Source of the DNA: Clostridia bacterium
GTDB taxonomy: Bacteria > Bacillota_A > Clostridia > Christensenellales > Aristaeellaceae
Direction: 5' to 3'
DNA length: 64,000 nt
Assembly (NCBI GenBank): GCA_025997215.1
Contig: BNUH01000007.1
Span: 1-64,000 of the forward strand
The notes under the pieces were generated by a model. The model saw only the letters and a program-made list of their open reading frames with translations, was not told the DNA's origin and made no database searches. Positions 26,158 through 34,100 of the stretch are shown in pieces. The position numbers and the translations under genes are program-made. How positions within the stretch are numbered: the stretch's first letter is position 1; each line of letters starts with the position of its first letter.

Positions 26158-27222
26158 TTATCGGATCATCGTGGGCTGATCCGCGCCGGACTTGCCCAGC
26201 AAGAACAGCATGCGGAATGTGATGGCGTCGTCGAAGTGCCGCAGATCCAGGCCCGTCTGCCGCTGAACCTTGTCCAGGCGGTACACGAGCGTGTTGCGGT
26301 GGATGTACAGCTGCCGCGCGGTGTCGGAGAGGTTCAGATCCTTGGCGAAGAACATCTCGATCGTGTGCAGCATCTCTTCGTTAAATAACCGCGCCGTCTT
26401 GCGGTTGAACATTATGTGGTTGTAACGCTGGCCCATCTCCTTGGGAATCTCCATCAGGAAACGCTCCAGGATCAGGCGGCGGTACAGATACACATTCTGT
26501 TCCGGCTTGAACGAGTGGCCGACCTCCAGCGCACGCCATGCCTCGCGGTAGGATTCGCCAATCTGCGGCAGCGTGGGCTTGGGTTCGCCGATGGCTACGG
26601 TGATCTGCGCCGCGGTTTCGCTTAACGCCGTCTGTTCGACAGCCTCCGCCAACTGCTGCAGCTCGTCCAGTGTTTCGACTTGCGCCATCGACTTGATAAG
26701 CGCCAGCGTATGCCGATCGATCTCGACCAGGATATCGTCGTCGCCGACCGGTATCATTTCCTGAAGCAGCTCCAACGCGCTGACGCGTCCGGTCTGCAGG
26801 ACGTGGAATACGAGCACGGCGCGCTCCAGCTCCATCGGGATGCCGTTTTCATGGGCGACGGTCTCCAGCTCGGGCGTTGACAGCTCGTCCTTGAGCATGC
26901 GGCGGCTGATCTCGTTGCGGTCCGCAACCGGGACGCTGATGTCAGCGGATAACAGCAGCGACTGCACCAGCAGCGCGCAATCCACCGACGCGGCCTCCGT
27001 GCCATGCACGACTATGCACGCGATGGGCGGCACCTTGACTGCTAGCCACGTGCGGTTGTCGATGACCTGCGGGCGTCCGGCGTCCAGGTCGATGGGGATG
27101 GGGACCGGCTCCGCTCCGGAATCGGGTAACACCGCCTGGCCGCGCTCATCCAGCAGCGTGACTACGGACGTCAGCCGCGAGAGGATGGTCTTAATCTGGT
27201 CTAAAAATATCTTGTCTATCAC
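26158..27222 (-). CDS. CdaR/PucR-type transcriptional regulator
   Basis: A 354-residue regulator. The C-terminal 70 residues carry the PucR helix-turn-helix, ending LNLSDTARQLYIHRNTLVYR and LDKVQRQTGLDLR. The middle resembles the GGDEF-like region of CdaR proteins. The N-terminal sensor is not one I can name and does not show the sugar-diacid motif clearly. The start is GTG 27222 after AAAGGGG. Its position between the MsmK terminator and the protease does not identify a target. Confidence 0.8.
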   Translation of the reverse strand: MIDKIFLDQIKTILSRLTSVVTLLDERGQAVLPDSGAEPVPIPIDLDAGRPQVIDNRTWLAVKVPPIACIVVHGTEAASVDCALLVQSLLLSADISVPVADRNEISRRMLKDELSTPELETVAHENGIPMELERAVLVFHVLQTGRVSALELLQEMIPVGDDDILVEIDRHTLALIKSMAQVETLDELQQLAEAVEQTALSETAAQITVAIGEPKPTLPQIGESYREAWRALEVGHSFKPEQNVYLYRRLILERFLMEIPKEMGQRYNHIMFNRKTARLFNEEMLHTIEMFFAKDLNLSDTARQLYIHRNTLVYRLDKVQRQTGLDLRHFDDAITFRMLFLLGKSGADQPTMIR

Positions 27223-27275
27223 GGGTACTGCCCCTTTCCCCCCGGCGGCCGCAACACGGACACCGCCTACTCCCG

Positions 27276-27313
27276 AAAAACCGCGGGTTGAGCGATAATC
27301 TCAGCCCGCGGTT
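27276..27313 (-). terminator. Rho-independent terminator after the MsmK-type ATPase gene
   Basis: On the minus strand a strong stem with CCGCGGG and CCCGCGG arms is followed by TTTTT. It lies 25-62 nt past the ATPase stop. Confidence 0.8.
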
Positions 27314-27337
27314 CGATAATTAGGATTCAACCGCGGC

Positions 27338-28459
27338 TTACCGGCTTAATATCGTCTGCTCGGTATCCTTGTCGAAGAAATGCAGGTGGTTCGTGTCGAA
27401 CGCGACCTTGATCGTGTCTCCGGCGCGGGAAACCGTGCGCGGATCGACGCGGGCGATCACGTTGTCCTCCTTGCCTGAAGTTCTCAGGTATAGGAACGTT
27501 TCGGAACCGAGCAGCTCGACGACCTCGACCTTAACATCGATCAGTGACTTCGACGCGTTGGCAAGGAATACCTCTTCGTCGTGGATATTTTCCGGACGGA
27601 TGCCCATCGCTACTTCCTTGCCGATGTAGGATTCGTCCGTCAGCTTGGAGACCTTGCCCTGCGGGATGAGGATCTTGTTGTCGCCGAATGTGGCGTATAC
27701 GGATGTCCCCTCGCGCGCGAGCTTCACATCAAAGAAGTTCATCTGCGGGCTGCCGATGAAGCCTGCGACGAACTTATTACACGGGAAGTCATATAGATTC
27801 TGTGGCGAATCCACCTGCTGGACGAAGCCATCCTTCATGACCACGATGCGCGAGCCCATCGTCAGCGCCTCGGTCTGGTCGTGCGTTACATAGATGAACG
27901 TGGTCTGCAGGCGCTGATGTAGCTTGGTAATCTCGGTACGCATCTGCACGCGCAGCTTGGCGTCCAGGTTGGAGAGCGGTTCGTCCATAAGGAATACCTT
28001 GGGTTCGCGGACGATAGCGCGGCCCAATGCAACGCGCTGCCGCTGGCCGCCCGAGAGGGCCTTAGGCTTGCGGTTCAGGAGGTATTCGATGTCCAGGATC
28101 TTGGCGGCCTCGCGGACACGGCGCTCTATCTCGGTCTTGGGCGTCTTGCGCAGCTTCAGGCCGAAGGCCATGTTGTCGTATACCGTCATATGCGGATACA
28201 GGGCGTAGTTCTGGAACACCATGGCGATGTCACGATCCTTGGGGGCGACGTCGTTGACCAGCTTATCGGATATGTACAGCTCGCCTTCCGAGATCTCCTC
28301 CAGCCCGGCGACCATACGCAGCGTGGTGGACTTGCCGCAGCCCGACGGACCGACCAGGACGATGAATTCCTTGTCCTCGATATCCAGCGTGAAGTCGCTG
28401 ACGGCCGTTACGCCGCCCGTGTATACCTTGTAGATGTGTTTGAGGGATACGCTCGCCAT
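27338..28459 (-). CDS. msmK: multi-sugar ABC importer ATPase, MsmK/UgpC-type, orphan
   Basis: A 373-residue ATPase with Walker [10 protein letters not shown], signature [14 protein letters not shown], Walker [18 protein letters not shown] and a C-terminal regulatory OB/TOBE region (about 245-373), as in MalK, MsmK and UgpC. It energises sugar ABC permeases. No permease or binding-protein gene adjoins it, and it ends at its own terminator, so it probably serves one or more sugar transporters in trans, as known for MsmK. The only sugar permeases in this window (48109-49870) have their own ATPase. Confidence 0.92.
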   Translation of the reverse strand: MASVSLKHIYKVYTGGVTAVSDFTLDIEDKEFIVLVGPSGCGKSTTLRMVAGLEEISEGELYISDKLVNDVAPKDRDIAMVFQNYALYPHMTVYDNMAFGLKLRKTPKTEIERRVREAAKILDIEYLLNRKPKALSGGQRQRVALGRAIVREPKVFLMDEPLSNLDAKLRVQMRTEITKLHQRLQTTFIYVTHDQTEALTMGSRIVVMKDGFVQQVDSPQNLYDFPCNKFVAGFIGSPQMNFFDVKLAREGTSVYATFGDNKILIPQGKVSKLTDESYIGKEVAMGIRPENIHDEEVFLANASKSLIDVKVEVVELLGSETFLYLRTSGKEDNVIARVDPRTVSRAGDTIKVAFDTNHLHFFDKDTEQTILSR

Positions 28460-28756
28460 GATTCTTCCTCCTTCTAACATCCGAAAAATAGCCGGCCGAC
28501 ATCTTTCGCGCAGGATCGGCCTTGCAGCGGGATCCATTCGGTCGTTTAGCGTCGCGGACTTACCAGAACAGCATTACCGTATTGAAGACACGCGAATTCG
28601 TTCTTGGCGGCCTTCGTCTTATGCTTATTATACAAGATAACCATGCTAAATGGAAGTGCGTGTTCCGCTAAAGATTCACCACAGCCTTTGTACACTTTTG
28701 AGAAATATCCGAAAACTGTCGGATCGAAAACGTTTTACTTATTAAAATATATGTAA
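28460..28756 (-). promoter_or_regulatory. non-coding region upstream of msmK
   Basis: Nearly 300 bp without a gene. On the minus strand a TATAAT box (28627-28632) lies about 168 nt before the msmK start, but no convincing -35 is at the right distance. The implied long leader has GC-rich inverted stretches (for example GCCGGCC around 28490) but no riboswitch or T-box that I recognise. Confidence 0.35.
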
Positions 28757-28778
28757 GGGACACGTATTACCGTGCCCC
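28757..28778 (-). terminator. probable terminator after the small Cys-tailed membrane gene
   Basis: Stem GGGGCACG/CGTGTCCC (one G-T pair) on the minus strand, followed by a T/A-rich stretch, 43-65 nt past the stop at 28822. Confidence 0.5.
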
Positions 28779-28821
28779 TGTAACGCCTAAGCCGCTGTCG
28801 CGGCAAAGGCGCGAGGATTAA

Positions 28822-29208
28822 TCAGTCGCACGTTTTCGTCAGGCAGTTGTTGCAGTTGGCAGCCGCCTCGAGAACCTGCGTCTTAACCTGGCGAACGACG
28901 GGCGCGTGGGTGGGGATCACGGCCTCGGCGGCTACGAATTCCTCGACCACTGGCGCTGCGACGCTCGCGGCGCACACAGGCTCCTCGACGATGACGAACC
29001 GCTCCGCCCTACGGCGCTGAATGGCTGTCTTGTGACGCACGATCCTGGGTTTCTGAACGACCGAGTAGGAATACTGGTACGTGCTGAACGGCCACTTGCC
29101 GCACTTCCACGCCTGGATCAGCTTCTTGATAAGCCAGACGATCAAGAGGATCAAAGCCACGGCTAGCAGCGTCAATAGGATCGCTAGCATCCAATCCGGT
29201 ATAGACAT
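28822..29208 (-). CDS. single-pass membrane protein with C-terminal Cys cluster
   Basis: A 128-residue protein with one strong transmembrane helix (about 8-30), a basic juxtamembrane part (AWKCGKWPF, then HKTAIQRRRAERF) and an Ala/Val/Glu-rich tail ending NCNNCLTKTCD. The four late cysteines could bind metal or form disulfides. I do not recognise the family. ATG 29208 follows GGAGGG with ideal spacing. It stands alone between hairpins at 28757-28778 and 29267-29284. Confidence 0.6.
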   Translation of the reverse strand: MSIPDWMLAILLTLLAVALILLIVWLIKKLIQAWKCGKWPFSTYQYSYSVVQKPRIVRHKTAIQRRRAERFVIVEEPVCAASVAAPVVEEFVAAEAVIPTHAPVVRQVKTQVLEAAANCNNCLTKTCD

Positions 29209-29266
29209 GCAATTCCCTCCGGTTTTATAAAAAATAGGTGTCGGGATTGATGCCCGGTTGGGATAT

Positions 29267-29284
29267 GGGCGGACGTGTCCGCCC
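29267..29284. repeat. perfect GC-rich hairpin in the 29209-29412 gap
   Basis: GGGCGGAC and GTCCGCCC arms (8 bp) with a 2-nt centre. It lies about 60 nt upstream of the small membrane gene start. A nearby imperfect hairpin (CGGG...CCCG, 29242-29258) accompanies it. No promoter is obvious in this gap. Confidence 0.5.
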
Positions 29285-29362
29285 CTAATAACCTATGCGG
29301 GATGGTACAGTAGGTGAATAGGTTTGGGTAATTTATATGCGGTAACTCGATTCATTATAAAA

Positions 29363-29389
29363 GCCTTGCATCCGTGTCGGATGCAAGGC
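29363..29389 (-). terminator. Rho-independent terminator after the 29413-29835 gene
   Basis: Twelve-bp perfect stem GCCTTGCATCCG/CGGATGCAAGGC with a 3-nt loop, followed on the minus strand by TTTTAT. It is 24-50 nt after the stop. Confidence 0.85.
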
Positions 29390-29412
29390 CATTTATAAGC
29401 GCCGCTTAACCC

Positions 29413-29835
29413 TTACGCCTCCTGGCTGCTGCCCAGCTCCTCGAGCAGTTCATCCATGCTCTTGCCGCTGCGCTTGAGCGCGTTCATCAGTTCGTTATAT
29501 TTCTGCTTGGACTGGGTGCGCACGCCGGATGGGACGCCATCCTTGATCTCGATGAGGCGCTGCTTCCATTCCAGTACGCGCTGCAACTCGGCCTCGCCCT
29601 TGGCGAGCGCGTCCTTGCGATCCTGCAGGGTCTTGTCGGTGGTGGCGACCAGCGCGCGGCGCTTGGCGTTCAGCTCTTCCCAATGCCGTATCTGCTCGTC
29701 GGCCATCACGATGCGCTCATCATGGCTGGGATAAGGCTTGCGCTGCTTGGGCGATGTTTCTTCAACGGTTTCATCTACAATGGGTTCTTCGATAATAATA
29801 GGAGTTTCGACGGCTTTCTTGCGTCCTCTGGGCAT
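29413..29835 (-). CDS. charged coiled-coil protein, unknown function
   Basis: A 140-residue highly charged protein. It starts with a basic segment (MPRGRKKAVE), then an acidic stretch (IIIEEPIVDETVEE), then a long helix with heptad character (about 45-105: ADEQIRHWEELNAKRRALV, QDRKDALAKGEAELQRVLEW) and ends MDELLEELGSSQEA. The layout resembles small chromatin- or scaffold-like bacterial proteins, but no family is recognised. It has its own promoter and terminator. GGAGG precedes the ATG. Confidence 0.65.
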   Translation of the reverse strand: MPRGRKKAVETPIIIEEPIVDETVEETSPKQRKPYPSHDERIVMADEQIRHWEELNAKRRALVATTDKTLQDRKDALAKGEAELQRVLEWKQRLIEIKDGVPSGVRTQSKQKYNELMNALKRSGKSMDELLEELGSSQEA

Positions 29836-29906
29836 TTTGGCATCCTCCGATCATGTATTTCGCTTGTTTTGCGGTTCACCATCGCAAACAATAGCTTACA
29901 TGATGT

Positions 29907-29935
29907 AGTATACCCTACTTTCAGAGAATATGCAA
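29907..29935 (-). promoter_or_regulatory. sigma-A promoter of the coiled-coil gene
   Basis: On the minus strand: -35 TTGCAT (29930-29935), 17-nt spacer, -10 TATACT (29907-29912); predicted leader of about 65 nt before ATG 29835. Confidence 0.65.
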
Positions 29936-29950
29936 GCGATTCCGATTTTT

Positions 29951-30238
29951 TTATTCTGTTTTTATGATTTTATCTTGGAGCCAATATTCTGACCCATCGG
30001 CGTTACGTCCTAACAAGCCGATATCGATCAAATCCCGTCTCAACAATGCCCAATCGCCGAATGTATGCCAAGTATTCAGCAACTCATTCACCTCGCGCTC
30101 CGCATACCGTTTTCCATTTTCAAACTTAGACGCCAGGTAATCCAGCGCTATCAATTGCTTGCCGCGCCTTGCCGGATACTGCTTTAATCGGCCGTCATCA
30201 TCCATAAACGGGGCAATCGACGCTTTGGTAGAATCCAT
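29951..30238 (-). CDS. DUF2087 domain protein
   Basis: A 95-residue protein that is essentially one DUF2087 domain: GRLKQYPARRGKQLIALDYL, then FENGKRYAEREVNELL and DWALLRRDLIDIGLLGR, ending in EYW. The domain looks like a small winged-helix-type fold and is often fused to regulators; alone its role is unknown. I use ATG 30238; an in-frame TTG at 30256 is possible. It lies 46 nt after the Fpg-like gene, probably the last gene of the arginine/carbamoyl-phosphate run. Confidence 0.75.
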   Translation of the reverse strand: MDSTKASIAPFMDDDGRLKQYPARRGKQLIALDYLASKFENGKRYAEREVNELLNTWHTFGDWALLRRDLIDIGLLGRNADGSEYWLQDKIIKTE

Positions 30239-30284
30239 ACACACGCTACCTTTCAATCTTAATAGGTATAAACTCCCATCTATG

Positions 30285-31109
30285 CTATATTCTCTGGCAA
30301 GATTCGCAGAAGTAGATACTCCCGCCCATGTAACTCTCCTTGTGAACGCTGCCGCCGCAGTTCGGACACACCATCGCGGTGTTGGTTCGCCCCAACTTTA
30401 CCTTGTAACCGCCTGGATTACCATACAGGTCGCGCTCCGTATCGCGCCCGCCGAGCCTCACCATTTCAGCCAGCGTATCCTTTATGCTGCATAATAATGC
30501 TGAACGTTGTTCCATCGATAACGCACCCGCCTTCGTCTTGGGATGGATGCACGCGTTCAACAATATATCCTGCAGCACGCCGTTACCCAGGCCGGGGACT
30601 CGCTTGACGGTCGCGAGGAAGGCTTTGGCGCTCATCTTCAGTCCCTTTGTGTCGAATAATGCCGCATACACCGCGTCAAACCTCTCCGACAGCGGTGATA
30701 TCGCATTCACAGCCGCGTTGCGGTACGAATCGTCGTCCAGCGCGCCGTCTGGGTAGCACATCAATGCGCCGTACATGGCTATGGTTCCAACCAGCGTCGA
30801 ACCATCGTCAAATGTGATCGCCAGCTGATGTTTGGTCGGCACAGCCTCGCCAGCTTTATACAATCTCAGGTTGGCACCATCAAAGAAATCAAGCGTCACG
30901 CCTTCTGCGTAAACCTCCACACGGCCAGCAATCGGCACGGCGCGATCGATCTGCTTGCCGCTCAACCGTGAGTCATACGCCAGCGGATCCCCATAATACC
31001 ACGCAAATTTGTGAGGCGAGGCGGCGGTGACAACTCCGGTAACGCGCTTACCCACCAATTCGTTGCTAATCTGATCAGCCAGCACCCTCGCCTCGGGTAG
31101 TTCTATCAT
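30285..31109 (-). CDS. Fpg/Nei-like DNA glycosylase lacking N-terminal Pro
   Basis: A 274-residue member of the formamidopyrimidine-DNA glycosylase/endonuclease VIII fold. It has the N-terminal barrel, the helix-two-turn-helix (VPGLGNGVLQDILL) and the zinc finger with CPNC and CESC. It begins MIELPEA where classical Fpg and Nei begin MPELPEV, so residue 2 is Ile, not the Pro nucleophile. The block SPHKFAWYYGDP marks a clostridial subfamily I have seen with this feature. Catalysis may differ from base excision by Pro. The ATG overlaps the carB-dapF stop by 1 nt. Confidence 0.85.
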   Translation of the reverse strand: MIELPEARVLADQISNELVGKRVTGVVTAASPHKFAWYYGDPLAYDSRLSGKQIDRAVPIAGRVEVYAEGVTLDFFDGANLRLYKAGEAVPTKHQLAITFDDGSTLVGTIAMYGALMCYPDGALDDDSYRNAAVNAISPLSERFDAVYAALFDTKGLKMSAKAFLATVKRVPGLGNGVLQDILLNACIHPKTKAGALSMEQRSALLCSIKDTLAEMVRLGGRDTERDLYGNPGGYKVKLGRTNTAMVCPNCGGSVHKESYMGGSIYFCESCQRI

Positions 31110-34100
31110 TATAACTCCACCATCCCTTCAAAATCCTTGACGGCGTCGCCCGTCAGCCAGATCTCGTCGTCCACAACCCTTACTAGTAAATCGCCGCCCG
31201 GCATGTGCACGGTCTGATCGCCGGGCATCAGCAGGCCCAGTCGCACCGCCGCCGCCGCCGCCGCGCACGCGCCCGTGCCGCATGCCAGCGTCTCGCCGAT
31301 GCCGCGCTCCCACGTGCGCATGCGCAGCGTGTGCCGGCCTTCTACCTGCGCGAACGACACATTCACTCGTTGTGGGAACAGCGGATCGTGTTCGATCAGA
31401 GGTCCCCAGCCGCCCACGTCGGCCTGCGTGACGTCCGGGCAGAACATGACGCAATGCGGGTTCCCCATCGACAAACAGGTGATTCGCGCGGACCTGCCAC
31501 CGACAAATGCTTCTCGGTCTATAACCTCGCCGCCATCGAGCATGACGGGCACCTTCTCCGGCGCGAATGTGACCCTACCCATCGAAACGCACGCGGATTC
31601 GACAACCTCTGAACGTACGTACACGCGGACATGTTTTAAGCCGCCCTCGGTTTGGATGGCGATGTTCTCCTTGAGCACGCGGCCAGATTCATAGAGATAC
31701 TTCGCAACACAGCGCAGGGCGTTGCCGGCCAGCTCAGCCTCCGAACCGTCGGCATTGAACATGCGCATCGCGGCATCCTCGTCGCCCGTCGGCGGCAGGA
31801 TGAGCACGATCCCATCCCCTCCAACCCCGAATCGGCGGCTGGAAATCTGCACGCTGATGGATTCCGGGCTGTCCACCGACTGCTCGAAGCAATCAAAATA
31901 GATGTAATCGTTGCCGCTTCCGCGCATCTTGACGAATTTTAGGCGTACCTTTTCATGACGCATGCTCGCGACGTCCACCAATTCGATATTCGACAGCGCG
32001 TATTTACTGGTCAGCGCATTCACCAGCACCGCCGCCGTATCCAGACTGGTGAGGCATGGGATCGACCGCTCGACAGCTTTTCGGCGTAACCGGACGCTGG
32101 CCCGCGTTGGGAATCTACCCTTGCTGGATGTGGAGATGACGGTGTTGATATCTCCAGAATCCAGCAGTGTTAACGTGGATTCTATATCCGTAGCCAGCGG
32201 CGGCAGATGCGTGACTGTCAACCCCGCCTCCTCGAACGCCTGCGCCGTACCCGCCGTCGCGTACAGCCGCCAACCCATGCTGGCGTAACCTCGCGCGATG
32301 CGCATGGCCTCCGGCTTATCCACGTCGCGCACGGCGAACAGCACGCCGCCCGATCGATCCATGCGGTATCCCGCCGCGACGAGGCCCTTGACGAGCGCCT
32401 CCTCGAGCGTTCGCGCCACGCCCAGCACCTCGCCAGTCGATTTCATTTCGGGGCCGAGCTGTGTATCCACATCCGCCAGTTTTTCAAATGAGAATACAGG
32501 CACCTTTACGGCGTAATACGCGCTCTTTCGGAACAGCCCCGTCCCATACGGCAGATCCTTCAGCTTCTGCCCGAGCATCACGCGCACGGCCACATCCACC
32601 ATGGGTAACCCTGTAACCTTACTGATGTAAGGCACGGTGCGCGACGCGCGGGGGTTAGCCTCGATTACATAAATTTGATTGTCGTGTAATATATATTGAA
32701 TATTGATTAAGCCGATCGTATGCAGCCCCAACGCCAGTGCGCGTGTGGCTTCGATAAGACGATCCGTTGTAACGCCGTTCAAGTTCCACGCAGGATACAC
32801 GGCAATCGAATCGCCGGAATGAACCCCCGCGCGTTCGACATGTTCCATAATTCCCGGTATAAGAATTTCGTCACCATCGCAAATAGCGTCAACTTCCAGC
32901 TCTGTTCCCTGTAAATATTGATCAATTAGTATGGGATTCTCAATGCCCTGCGCCAGTATGATCCGCATGTACTCGCGGATATCGGCCTCGCTGTAGGCCA
33001 GGATCATATTCTGGCCGCCGAGCACGTAGCTGGGCCGGACGAGCACCGGGAAACCCAGGCTGGCCGCGGCCTCGACAGCTTCCTCTTCATTAAGTACGGT
33101 GCAGCCGCGCGGCCGCTCGATCTCCAGCACGTTCAGCAGCGCGTCAAATCGTTCCCGATCCTCGGCCGCGTCGATGCTGTCAGCCGAACTGCCCAAGATG
33201 CGCACACCTGCTTGGTTTAACGCGCGGGTGAGCTTGATCGCCGTCTGCCCGCCGAACGCCACGACCACACCCATAGGTTTTTCAACAGCGAGCACGCCCG
33301 CGACGTCCTCCGGCGTCAGCGGTTCGAAGTACAACCGATCGGCGGTGTCGAAGTCGGTCGAAACCGTCTCCGGGTTGTTGTTGACGAGCGCGACTTCACA
33401 ACCCAACTCCCGCAGCGTCCAAACGCAGTGGACGGACGCGTAATCGAACTCAATCCCCTGGCCGATGCGGATCGGCCCGGAGCCGAACACCACAACGCGC
33501 GGTTTTTCCGGCAGTCCTTGTGTTAAGCGCTCCTGACGCTTGGATTCGAGGAAGGCCGCCGCCTCATTCTCATCGTCGTACGTCGCGTAGAAGTATGGCG
33601 TCTTTGCCTCGAACTCGGCGGCGCATGTATCCACCATCTTGTAAACGGGCAGACGTTTCTTGGCGATCGGCAGTCCTGTCAGCCGCTGGATGGCGGCGTC
33701 CGGGAAGCCCAGCGTCTTAGCCTCCAGGTAACAGCGGTCGCCCGCCATCAGCCGACGCTCCATCTTCAATAGGTTAACCAGTTTACTTAAGAACCATGGA
33801 TCGACGCCCGTTCGACTGTATAATGCGTCAACCGATACGCCGCGCGACAGCAGTGCGTATAAAGCAAACAACCTCTCGTCGGTGCACTGATCCAGCAGCG
33901 CGTACAACGTTTCGTCGTCCATCGACATAATGCGCGGCGATCGCAGCGTATCCAGGCCAATCTCCGCACCGCGAACGGCCTTCATCAACGCTTGCTCGAA
34001 TGATGTGCCGATGGCCATCACCTCGCCCGTCGCCTTCATCTGTGTGCCTAACGACCGCTTGGCGTATACGAATTTGTCGAACGGCCACTTGGGTAGCTTG

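Noticed and set aside
31940..31990. Missed stop codon between carB and dapF as a sequencing error
   Set aside because: Frame is continuous, both domains are intact in the same frame, and no near-stop homopolymer is visible at the junction. Kept as a check in the finding but not favoured.
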